Assembly: GCA_029259935.1 (NCBI GenBank)
Contig: JAJDEH010000480.1
Location: forward strand, 1 to 32,088
Length of the DNA: 32,088 nt
Reading direction: 5' to 3'
From: Planctomycetota bacterium
Lineage (GTDB): Bacteria; Planctomycetota; Planctomycetia; Pirellulales; Pirellulaceae
Shown: in pieces, positions 25,423 through 32,088 of the stretch
How the letters are laid out: the number at the start of each line of letters is the position of its first letter
Numbering within the stretch: the stretch's first letter is position 1
Notes under the pieces: generated by a model
Seen by the model: the letters and a program-made list of their open reading frames with translations, nothing else
What the model was told of the DNA's origin: nothing
Database searches by the model: none
Program-made: the position numbers and the translations under genes

Positions 25423-27009
25423 TTGAACGAACTTGCAATCACTTCGAACTTCACCCGCCTTGATTGGATCATTGTGGCGGTATACCTGGGGTTCTCGTTG
25501 TTGATTGGGTTATACGCCAATCGTTATATCCATACCACGAAAGCGTATTTGGTTGGCGGCGGACGATCGGGCGTTTCGCTAAACGTGGCGACCTACATCG
25601 GGACCAATCTGGGCTTGGTGACCTTGATGTATGCCGCAATCGACGGATTCGGCCACGGCTTTGCCTATGTGACCTTGGCGTTAATTGGGTTCTCGACCGG
25701 CGTGGTGCTCGGTTCAACGGGATTGGTGATTGGTCCGCTACGGCGCATGAATTTGTTGACCATCCCGGAATATTTCGAGCGACGATACAGTCGACGGGTG
25801 CGCGTGGTTGGCGGGATGATCTGTGCGCTGGCGGGCATCCTTAACATGGGTCTGTTCCCAAAAATGGGGGCCACCTTCATCACCTACGCCACGGGACTTC
25901 ACGCCACCACCGCCAACGCCGAAGTGCTGGTTAATGTGATCACGTCGATCTTGGTCGTCATGGTATTACTCTATACGGTGCTGGGCGGCATGGTCTCGGT
26001 GATCATTACCGATTACGTGCAGTTCGTTGTCTTGAGCATCGGCATGGGATTGGGCGTGTATTTCTGTTTGACCCATCCGGATCTGGGCTGGGACGCCATG
26101 CTCACCGCCACGGCCCAACATCGTGGCGAGATGATGTTCAACCCGGTCGCGGAGGTCGGCGGCTATGGATGGGCGTGGATTTTCTTTAACTTGCTCGTCT
26201 TTTTGGTCGCGGGATTCGCCTGGGCACCGGAAGCGTCACGGGCGCTGACAGCCCGGAACGAAGCCGCGGCGCGATGGACATTTTTCGTGGCCTCACCCGG
26301 AATGTTCGTGCGACTGGCCATCCCCGCGCTGTGGGCGGTGGCGGCGTTCACGTTGGTATCGCAAAACGCGGATCTTACCAGCTACTTTTTCCCCAGCGGC
26401 TTGCGCGGCGACCCGCAACACGCGGCGCAAGCCATGCCGGCCACGTTGGGGATGATCGTTCCCTCGGGCTTGCTGGGAGTGTTGGTGGCTGGTCTGCTGG
26501 CGGCCTTCATGTCGACCCACGATTCGTATTTGTTGTGTTGGTCGAGCGTCATTTCACGAGACGTGATTGGGCCGCTGTGCGGATCAAAACTTACCGACAG
26601 GCAAGAAATTTTCATCACGCGCGCCAGCATCGTCTGCATCGGCCTGTTTCTGATGATCTGGGGCGTTTGGTACAAAATGCCAGATAGCGTTTGGGACTAC
26701 ATGGCGGTTTCGGGAACGATCTACCTGAGCGGAGCGGGGGTCGTTTTGGTGGGCGGAATCTATTGGCGGCGGGCCTCTACCGCCGGAGCTTGGGCGGCGC
26801 TGCTTGCTGGCTTGCTCGCCATTGCCGGCTTGTTTCTCGACCCTGTCAACGCGTGGATAAAAAGCCATGGAATCGACTATGAGCTGACAAAGCATGTAGT
26901 TGGGCTGTTCAACTTTGCATTTTGCGCGGTCGTTTTTGTACTCTTTTCACTGGCGATGCCCGACCGACCGTCAACGGACGCCGACCCATCACCCAAGGCC
27001 CTCAAATGA
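25423..27009 (+). CDS. Sodium:solute symporter (SSF family), substrate unknown
   Basis: This 528-aa protein has about 13 membrane helices and the sodium/solute symporter pattern: an N-terminal helix (13-32), YLVGGGRSGVSLNVATYIGTNLG (about 42-64) as the helix-1 unwinding region, RRMNLLTIPEYFERRYS (107-123), a YTVLGGMVSVIITDYVQFVV block near 190, and ESSF-like later helices with MSTHDSYLL. SSF members import sugars, amino acids, carboxylates or nucleosides with Na+. Nothing in the sequence reveals which. The only plausible start is TTG at 25423, because a stop lies 27 bp upstream in frame. The following gene overlaps its stop by 4 bp (ATGA), implying translational coupling. A good promoter precedes it at 25274. 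Confidence 0.93.
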   Translation: MNELAITSNFTRLDWIIVAVYLGFSLLIGLYANRYIHTTKAYLVGGGRSGVSLNVATYIGTNLGLVTLMYAAIDGFGHGFAYVTLALIGFSTGVVLGSTGLVIGPLRRMNLLTIPEYFERRYSRRVRVVGGMICALAGILNMGLFPKMGATFITYATGLHATTANAEVLVNVITSILVVMVLLYTVLGGMVSVIITDYVQFVVLSIGMGLGVYFCLTHPDLGWDAMLTATAQHRGEMMFNPVAEVGGYGWAWIFFNLLVFLVAGFAWAPEASRALTARNEAAARWTFFVASPGMFVRLAIPALWAVAAFTLVSQNADLTSYFFPSGLRGDPQHAAQAMPATLGMIVPSGLLGVLVAGLLAAFMSTHDSYLLCWSSVISRDVIGPLCGSKLTDRQEIFITRASIVCIGLFLMIWGVWYKMPDSVWDYMAVSGTIYLSGAGVVLVGGIYWRRASTAGAWAALLAGLLAIAGLFLDPVNAWIKSHGIDYELTKHVVGLFNFAFCAVVFVLFSLAMPDRPSTDADPSPKALK

Positions 27010-27149
27010 ACACCTTGCAGCAATTCTGGACATGGACCTACACGGTCGGCCTGAGCGGGTTCGCATTGATGGCGTTGATTATCATTCCGCTTGGCCTGCG
27101 CGACCTAATCCGGCTAATGAAAGAACTGGGGGAAGATGCAAATCGCTGA
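27006..27149 (+). CDS. 47-aa small membrane protein, putative symporter partner
   Basis: This tiny protein begins MNTLQQFWTWTYTVGLSG, has one membrane helix (about residues 14-34, FALMALIIIPLGL) and ends in a charged amphipathic tail (RDLIRLMKELGEDANR). Its ATG overlaps the SSF stop codon as ATGA, a classic translational coupling arrangement. Several secondary transporters are known to have small one-helix partners encoded next to them, so a role as accessory subunit or stabiliser of the symporter is a reasonable inference. The family is not recognised. The coding signal is short, so the strongest support is position, helix and tail together. Confidence 0.72.
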   Translation: MNTLQQFWTWTYTVGLSGFALMALIIIPLGLRDLIRLMKELGEDANR

Positions 27150-27404
27150 TCGCGCAGCGATCCGGTCGATGCCTTCATTGTCACGGTCAGGCAAACTCCA
27201 CAAGCGGCGAATTTTACAACGGCGTGAATACTCCGCTTCCCGATCGCACGCTAATAAATCTTCCGACTTGGAGACTGCGTCCAAAAAAAGCCATTTACGA
27301 CCGCTTCTCAAACGCCTGCATTTGCGAAACAATAGGGATCTGTTCGGGAATTAATCCCTTCTCTGGCTAGAATTAGGTTTGTTCGACTTAGGAGATAAAG
27401 AAAT

Positions 27405-27701
27405 ATGGCTCAAGCTCCCGCAAGCGGCGTTGCTCAAGAGATTTCTAGCAAAGCCACCACGGCACTCATCACCGGTATCCTCAGCCTGTTTTGCTGCCAG
27501 CTCTTGGGCATCTGGGCGATCATTAGTGGAAACGCCGCACAAGCCCTAATCGATCAACACGGCGTGGGTCAAGAAAACGCGTCGAAGGCCAAGATAGGAA
27601 AGATTTTGGGAATCGTAGGGCTGGTTTTGATGTTATTGGGGATCGTTGTAAATGTGATCATGGCTGTCCTTGGAGTCGGCTTAGCTGCGGCTGGAGCTTA
27701 A
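27405..27701 (+). CDS. Small two-TM protein of DUF4190 type (98 aa)
   Basis: The protein is two hydrophobic segments (about 19-43 and 67-95) around a polar loop (AAQALIDQHGVGQENASKAK). This layout, with ITGILSLF at the first helix and KIGKILGIVGLVL at the second, matches DUF4190-like modules, of unknown function. It is the minimal form of the module also seen at the C-terminus of the two zinc-ribbon/GYF proteins. ATG at 27405 is preceded by GGAG ten bases upstream. A TAGAAT at 27368-27373 may be the -10 of its promoter. The next gene, 90 bp downstream, is a longer paralogue. Confidence 0.85.
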   Translation: MAQAPASGVAQEISSKATTALITGILSLFCCQLLGIWAIISGNAAQALIDQHGVGQENASKAKIGKILGIVGLVLMLLGIVVNVIMAVLGVGLAAAGA

Positions 27702-27792
27702 ACAGTCGGCAATCCATTACGAATTCTGCCGCAGCCCCGTCGACGGATGGTCAAGCATGCATCGTGCCTTTGTGTAGTTTTGGAATGATCGT

Positions 27793-28164
27793 GTGAGTCA
27801 AAATCCATTCGGGGGTGCACCCCAGAATCCGTACCAAGCGCCAGCAACCTCCGGCAAGCCGGGCGCGTACGGTCAAGCCGGCGCAAATCCTGGGCTCGAA
27901 AAAGAAATTTCGGCCCAGGCGGTGGGTTCGCTGGTAGTGGGTATAATCAGCCTGTTCTGTTTTGGAATCATCCTCGCGCCTTTTGCCATCTATCGGGGCA
28001 AGAAGGCGATGACTTTGATTGACAGTTTTCAAGTCGGCCATCAGCACCGTGGAACCGCGATGGCCGGCTTCGTGATCGGCATCATCTCTCTAGTATTTAA
28101 CGTGCTTCTCGTTGGTCTTTGGGCGTTGTTGATTTGTGGGAGCATGGCCGCGCAGGAGATTTGA
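27793..28164 (+). CDS. Two-TM protein of DUF4190 type with Pro/Gly-rich N-terminus (123 aa)
   Basis: Residues 1-35 are a Pro/Gly/Asn/Ala-rich cytoplasmic head with NPFGG and NPYQAP (12-17). Two hydrophobic segments follow (about 43-66 and 88-118) around KKAMTLIDSFQVGHQHRG, the same plan as the preceding gene (ALIDQHGVGQENAS). The start is GTG at 27793, with GGA upstream. The gene probably arose from duplication of its neighbour plus addition of the head. The stop is followed by a hairpin at 28175-28189 and a second at 28251-28272, before the convergent DUF1501 gene. Confidence 0.85.
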   Translation: MSQNPFGGAPQNPYQAPATSGKPGAYGQAGANPGLEKEISAQAVGSLVVGIISLFCFGIILAPFAIYRGKKAMTLIDSFQVGHQHRGTAMAGFVIGIISLVFNVLLVGLWALLICGSMAAQEI

Positions 28165-28174
28165 GACCTCCCGG

Positions 28175-28189
28175 CCTGAGTCACTCAGG
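28175..28189 (+). terminator. Short hairpin after the DUF4190-type gene
   Basis: CCTGAG (28175-28180) and CTCAGG (28184-28189) form a perfect 6-bp stem with a TCA loop, 10 bp after the stop codon at 28164. No T-run follows, so it is a weak terminator candidate. Confidence 0.35.
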
Positions 28190-28250
28190 GGTAAATCAAC
28201 GCTGCTGGCCGTCCGCTCACAGGCATCCATAACCAATACGACGCGACATA

Positions 28251-28272
28251 CCTTCCGATGTTGCCCGGAAGG
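28251..28272. terminator. Hairpin between convergent genes
   Basis: CCTTCCG (28251-28257) and CGGAAGG (28266-28272) are exact complements around an 8-nt loop. It lies 14 bp from the DUF1501 stop (28287) and 86 bp from the DUF4190 stop. No T-run follows on either strand; it may still act as a bidirectional barrier. Confidence 0.4.
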
Positions 28273-28286
28273 CAATTGGTGCAGAA

Positions 28287-29678
28287 CTAAGCCAGCACTT
28301 CTTCGACAACGCGCCCATGCACGTCGGTCAGCCGGAAGTCGCGGCCGGCGTATTGATAGGTCAGCTTCGTATGGTCGAGTCCCAGGATGTGCAATATCGT
28401 CGCGTGCAAATCGTGCAGATGAACTCGGCCTTCCACGGCCTTGTAGCCTAGCTCGTCGGTGGCACCGTACTTGAAGCCGCCTTTGATTCCGCCGCCAGCC
28501 AAGAACATCGAGTAGCCGTTCGCATTGTGGTCGCGGCCGTCGAGGCCCTTTTGTTTGGTGTCGGGGGTGCGGCCAAATTCGCCACCCCACAGGATCAGCG
28601 TGTCTTCGAGCATGCCGCGCTTCTTGAGGTCGGCGATCAGCGCCCCAATCGGTTGATCGGTTGCCGCCGCGCGTGCTTCGTGGCCGCTCTTTAGTTTGCC
28701 GTGCTGATCCCAAAACTCGTCACATACCTCGACGTAACGAACGCCGGACTCGACCATCCGCCGCGCCAGTAAACATTGGCGTCCAAAGCTGTCGCTCGGC
28801 TTGCGATCGCCGATGCCATATTGCTCAAGAGTACTCTGAGTTTCTTTGGACAAGTCCATCACCGCGGGCAGTTCGGATTGCATGCGATACGCCAGTTCGT
28901 ACGACTTGATAACGCCGTCTACCTGGCTCGCTTCCGGATCCCGCTGGGCGAGATCACCGTTAAGCGATTGAATTAGGTCGAGCTGACGTCGCTGCTCTTG
29001 CCGGCTTAGTCGTACATTCTTGATGTTGCCAATCTTGGCGTCTTTGACGTTGACCTTAATATTGCCGATCGCCGTTCCCTGATAGACGGCCGGCAGAAAA
29101 GCCGTTCCATAATTCGCCGCTCCTCCGTTGATGACGGGCGGACACATGCTGATGAATCCGGGCAGGTTTTGATTTTCAGTGCCCAGTCCGTACATGATCC
29201 AAGCACCCATCGAAGGCCGGGCCAGCACGAAATTTCCCGTGTGCAAGTGCAGCATGGCCGGCGTGTGATTGGCGATGTCGGTGTGCATTCCCGATAGAAC
29301 GCAGATCTCATCGGCTTGTTGGGCCATGTGGGGAATCAGATCCGAGACCCACAGGCCGGATTGTCCGCGCTGCTCCCAATTCCACTTGGTGCCGGTCAGC
29401 TTGCGGCCTTTCGAGTTTCCTTCCGTGCCGTGGCGTTTGTTTAGCTCGGGTTTGTACTCGAAGGTCTCCATGTGCGAGGGACCGCCGCGCATATGGCAGA
29501 AGATGATGTTCTTGGCGCGAGGCGTGTGGTGCGGGCTCTTGGGCGCCAGCGGATTTGCATCCTTGGCCCGCGCGTCTTGACAAAGCCCGGCAAACGCCAG
29601 ATAGCCAAAACCGCACGTGGCCGATTTGAGCAATGAACGGCGGCTGAACTGAGACGCGATTGGTTGCTGTTGACTCAT
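28287..29678 (-). CDS. DUF1501 protein, Tat-exported (463 aa)
   Basis: DUF1501 proteins are abundant in planctomycetes and have an alkaline-phosphatase/sulfatase-like fold without a proven activity. This one has a twin-arginine signal SRRSLLKSATCGFGYLAFAG (Arg13-Arg14). The family blocks are HMRGGPSHMETFEYKPEL (about 62-79), TDIANHTPAMLHLHTGNF, a VRYVEVCDEFWDQHG block, GEFGRTPD, and the final DLHATILHILGLDH. ATG at 29678 is preceded by GGGA. It directly follows the DUF1549/DUF1553 gene by 37 bp on the same strand, the usual pairing in this phylum. The pair is usually thought to act at the cell surface in an unresolved catabolic process; the substrate here is unknown. Confidence 0.95.
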   Translation of the reverse strand: MSQQQPIASQFSRRSLLKSATCGFGYLAFAGLCQDARAKDANPLAPKSPHHTPRAKNIIFCHMRGGPSHMETFEYKPELNKRHGTEGNSKGRKLTGTKWNWEQRGQSGLWVSDLIPHMAQQADEICVLSGMHTDIANHTPAMLHLHTGNFVLARPSMGAWIMYGLGTENQNLPGFISMCPPVINGGAANYGTAFLPAVYQGTAIGNIKVNVKDAKIGNIKNVRLSRQEQRRQLDLIQSLNGDLAQRDPEASQVDGVIKSYELAYRMQSELPAVMDLSKETQSTLEQYGIGDRKPSDSFGRQCLLARRMVESGVRYVEVCDEFWDQHGKLKSGHEARAAATDQPIGALIADLKKRGMLEDTLILWGGEFGRTPDTKQKGLDGRDHNANGYSMFLAGGGIKGGFKYGATDELGYKAVEGRVHLHDLHATILHILGLDHTKLTYQYAGRDFRLTDVHGRVVEEVLA

Positions 29679-29715
29679 TCTGCGTATCCCTGCTTGGATG
29701 AATTGCTGGTGTGGC

Positions 29716-32088
29716 TTAATTCAAATATCGAAATTCGGCGCTGGCGAACAACGACTGACAGACCGTGGTCCACAGGTCTTGAACATTGTCCGGGGCATCC
29801 TTGGCCGCTTTCTGATCCGCGGGTGCTTGGTCAAGGAAATCGCTGATCCGCCGGGCCTCGCTCTCTCGCGGCGGACGTTGCAAGATCAACCGATAGGCTT
29901 GCTGAATTCGGCCCAGCCGGTCATCTCCGCTTTCCATAACCCGGCGGGCGGTCTTTTCGGCTTGTTCGATGACAAATGCACTGTTCATAAAATACAACGA
30001 CTGGGCCGGCACATTCGTCGAATCCCGGACCGATTGAGGGTTGGACGGTTCCGGAAAATCAAACTGATTGAGCGACTCCGGCAGAATGCCTCGAATGATC
30101 GGCAGATAAACACTGCGATAGGGAAACGGCTCATTCAGCGGCTTGGTGTTGATCCCACGGCCAACCTCGCCTTCGCCGATCTTCGCGACGGCGGAACCAA
30201 AAGAGGGCGGGTCGAACGTCAACGCCCCCGCGCTGGCCAGCATGGCATCACGCAGTGCCTCGGCCTCAAGCCGGCGCTGGCTTTGTCGCCAGTAGAACTC
30301 GCTGCCAGGATCCTTCGCATAGTTATTCTCGTTGTAGTCGCTGGAAAGTTGATAAGTGCGCGACTTTACAATTTCACGGATGAGCTTTTTCGTCGACCAG
30401 CCGTTTTCGACAAATCTGCGGGCGAGAAAGTCCAGCAATTCAGGATGCGATGGCGGCAGCCCGCTGGTGCCGAAGTTGTCGACGGTTTGCACGATCCCGC
30501 GGCCGAACAAATGCAGCCAGATGCGATTCGCGGCCACGCGGGCCGTTAACGGGTTGTCGGGATGCGTTAGCCAAGCGGCAAGTTGAAGCCGGCCGCTTTG
30601 CGAGTTGTCAATCTTCTTCAGACCGGCGGCATCGAAGACTTGATCCTCGTCCACGTCGACACATTGCAGAAATCCGCGAGGAGCCATCTCGCCGTTCTGA
30701 GTACGATCGCCGCGAACCCGGACGGCGGTGTCGGCGATCTTCTTGCTTTCGCGAACTCCGACGGCGAACTCAAAAGACGGCGCGGACTTTTTCTTTTGGC
30801 CGATTTGCTTGATTTGCTGTTGGATTTCCTTCAGGGCCCCTTGAGCCGTCTCGTAGGCGTTGATCTGTTTGAGCAGCGCTTGCTCTTGCTTGCTCAGCGG
30901 CTTGGCGTCGCCCTCGGCGGCGTCACCCGCGGCCGCCGCACGCTGCTGGAGAGCCTGCTTTTGTGCCTTCCAATCCTTGGGCAGTCGCTTGGCCTGCGCT
31001 TGCATTCGCTTGGTCTTAGTCTTTTGTTCTCTGTTCAGCTTGCCAAGTTGCTTGTCGAGTTCGCCCAGAGCTTTCAACGACTCTTCCACGTTATCGCCAA
31101 CCGCGAGATAGAGTTTCGATTTGTCCGCGTTACTCTTGGGGCGTTTCGTGCCGCCACCGTACAGCGTCTCGGTGCTTAGAAAGATGCCGGCCAAAGAGTA
31201 ATAATCGCGAGTTGGAATGGGATCGAACTTGTGGTCATGACAGCGGGCACAACTCACCGTTAATCCCAGCACCGCTTTTCCCACGACGTCGATCTGGTCG
31301 TCCACGATGTCCATCTGAACATTGCCGCCGTTGAGCGACTTTTGGCCGACTGCCAAGAAGCCGGTAGCAACCTGCATCCGCAGGCGGTCCTTGGGCGTAT
31401 CGGCCGGCAGCAGATCCCCGGCAATCTGCTCGGTGATGAACTGCGGGTAAGGAAGATCGGCATTAAACGCGTCGATGACATAATCGCGGTACTTCCAGGC
31501 AAAGGGCATGAGCACATCGCGGCTGCTACCCGCCGATTCGGCGTAACGCGCGACGTCCAGCCAATGGCGGGCCCACCGTTCACCAAAACGGGGCGAATCG
31601 ATCAGGGCGTCGATAATAGACTCAAAGGTTTCCGGTGATGGGTCGGCAAGAACGCGATCCAAATGTTCGTCCGTGGGAGGCAAGCCTACCAAGTCAAACG
31701 ACAGACGACGCAACAAGGTCACCGGATCGGCGTCGACAACCGGCGGCAAGTTCAATTCTTCCAGCTTCGCCATGACAAATCGATCGATGTCGGTACGCGG
31801 CCAGTCCATCCGCGTTACCTTGGGCGGCGCGACGTCCTTGACCGGCGTTAGCGACCAGAGTTCTTTCGCTTCCGTGGAAGCCTTACCGTTGGTGGCAATC
31901 GTGACCGGCATCTTGCCGTCGCGGGGATCGGGTGCTCCCATCCGAATCCATTTTTTGAAGTCGGCGATTACGGACTCGGGCAACTGATTCTCGGGCGGCA
32001 TCTCGAATGAATCGTATTCGATCGACGCGATCAGCAGACTCTTCTCGATGTTCTTGGGAACGACGGCGGGTCCGTTTTCCACGCCCGT
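29716..32088 (-). CDS. DUF1549/DUF1553 (PSCyt2/PSD1) protein, 5' end outside window
   Basis: The frame is open to the right edge, so the N-terminus, probably with a signal and a cytochrome-c-like PSCyt1 domain (its tail GPAVVPKN...SLLIASIEYD is visible), is missing; at least 790 residues are in the window. Counting from a GTG codon at 32082, residues 95-300 are DUF1549 with DRFVMAKLEEL, LRRLSFDLVGLPPT and CARCHDH (Cys278, Cys281, His282), a CxxCH haem-type motif. Residues 330-432 are a Lys/Gln/Ala-rich insertion that looks like coiled coil. Residues ~490-775 are DUF1553, with AAWLTHPDNPLTARVAANRIW, GRGIV, FGTSGLPPSHPELLDFLA and FVIEQAEKTARRV. It is likely exported or surface-bound and co-transcribed with the DUF1501 gene. 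Its activity is not established. Confidence 0.95.
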   Translation of the reverse strand, partial: TGVENGPAVVPKNIEKSLLIASIEYDSFEMPPENQLPESVIADFKKWIRMGAPDPRDGKMPVTIATNGKASTEAKELWSLTPVKDVAPPKVTRMDWPRTDIDRFVMAKLEELNLPPVVDADPVTLLRRLSFDLVGLPPTDEHLDRVLADPSPETFESIIDALIDSPRFGERWARHWLDVARYAESAGSSRDVLMPFAWKYRDYVIDAFNADLPYPQFITEQIAGDLLPADTPKDRLRMQVATGFLAVGQKSLNGGNVQMDIVDDQIDVVGKAVLGLTVSCARCHDHKFDPIPTRDYYSLAGIFLSTETLYGGGTKRPKSNADKSKLYLAVGDNVEESLKALGELDKQLGKLNREQKTKTKRMQAQAKRLPKDWKAQKQALQQRAAAAGDAAEGDAKPLSKQEQALLKQINAYETAQGALKEIQQQIKQIGQKKKSAPSFEFAVGVRESKKIADTAVRVRGDRTQNGEMAPRGFLQCVDVDEDQVFDAAGLKKIDNSQSGRLQLAAWLTHPDNPLTARVAANRIWLHLFGRGIVQTVDNFGTSGLPPSHPELLDFLARRFVENGWSTKKLIREIVKSRTYQLSSDYNENNYAKDPGSEFYWRQSQRRLEAEALRDAMLASAGALTFDPPSFGSAVAKIGEGEVGRGINTKPLNEPFPYRSVYLPIIRGILPESLNQFDFPEPSNPQSVRDSTNVPAQSLYFMNSAFVIEQAEKTARRVMESGDDRLGRIQQAYRLILQRPPRESEARRISDFLDQAPADQKAAKDAPDNVQDLWTTVCQSLFASAEFRYLN

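Noticed and set aside
30583..31179. A Leu-rich 198-codon plus-strand frame
   Set aside because: It is the complement of the Lys/Gln-rich coiled-coil insert of the DUF1553 gene, which explains the leucines.
1..32088. CRISPR array, tRNA, rRNA, phage or transposase genes
   Set aside because: No regularly spaced direct repeats, no cloverleaf or rRNA-like stretch and no integrase/transposase motifs were seen.

Overview
The window looks like chromosomal DNA of a planctomycete, most likely of the Pirellulales type. I infer this from gene content: a DUF1501 protein beside a DUF1549/DUF1553 protein, a formylglycine sulfatase lipoprotein, a tail-anchored Ser/Thr kinase with a planctomycete-style N-terminal module, a J-like/LamG membrane protein, GYF_2/zinc-ribbon membrane proteins, and many GTG/TTG starts. 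I see no phage, plasmid, transposase, CRISPR, rRNA or tRNA gene, so this appears to be an ordinary chromosomal segment with accessory features.

Layout. 1-240: structured palindromic repeats. 240-3650 (minus): RluA-type pseudouridine synthase, Ser/Thr kinase, alpha-helical unknown protein. 3780-4370 (plus): Maf pyrophosphatase. 4395-8161 (minus): metallophosphoesterase, then a very large YidC insertase. 8399-9959 (plus): two tandem zinc-ribbon/GYF/two-TM paralogues. 10009-13009 (minus): sulfatase lipoprotein, then a J-like/TM/LamG protein. 13212-15029 (plus): a membrane protein with two beta-rich repeats, the second interrupted by an in-frame TAA. 15033-17440 (minus): TVP38/TMEM64 membrane protein followed 11 bp later by a MerA-like flavoprotein. 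17714-20072 (plus): SMP-30/gluconolactonase-like exported protein and a SYLF protein. 20089-21153 (minus): PurM. 21538-23643 (plus): glycogen debranching enzyme GlgX. 23644-24387: gene-free stretch with repeats. 24388-25116 (minus): LRR membrane protein. 25423-28164 (plus): SSF symporter with a 47-residue partner overlapping it by 4 bp, then two small two-TM proteins. 28287-32088 (minus): DUF1501 protein and a DUF1549/DUF1553 protein cut by the window edge.

How the genes work together. Housekeeping genes (purM, glgX, yidC, maf, rluA type) are interspersed with planctomycete-specific surface and envelope genes. The clearest functional pairs are TVP38 with the flavoprotein, the symporter with its tiny partner, and DUF1501 with DUF1549/1553. 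No strong candidate for a wholly new system stands out. The observations most worth following are the in-frame stop inside a repeat domain, the PDZ-like insertion in YidC, the TVP38-flavoprotein pair, the 47-aa symporter partner, and two families of palindromic repeats. All assignments come from reading the sequence; no database search was run.
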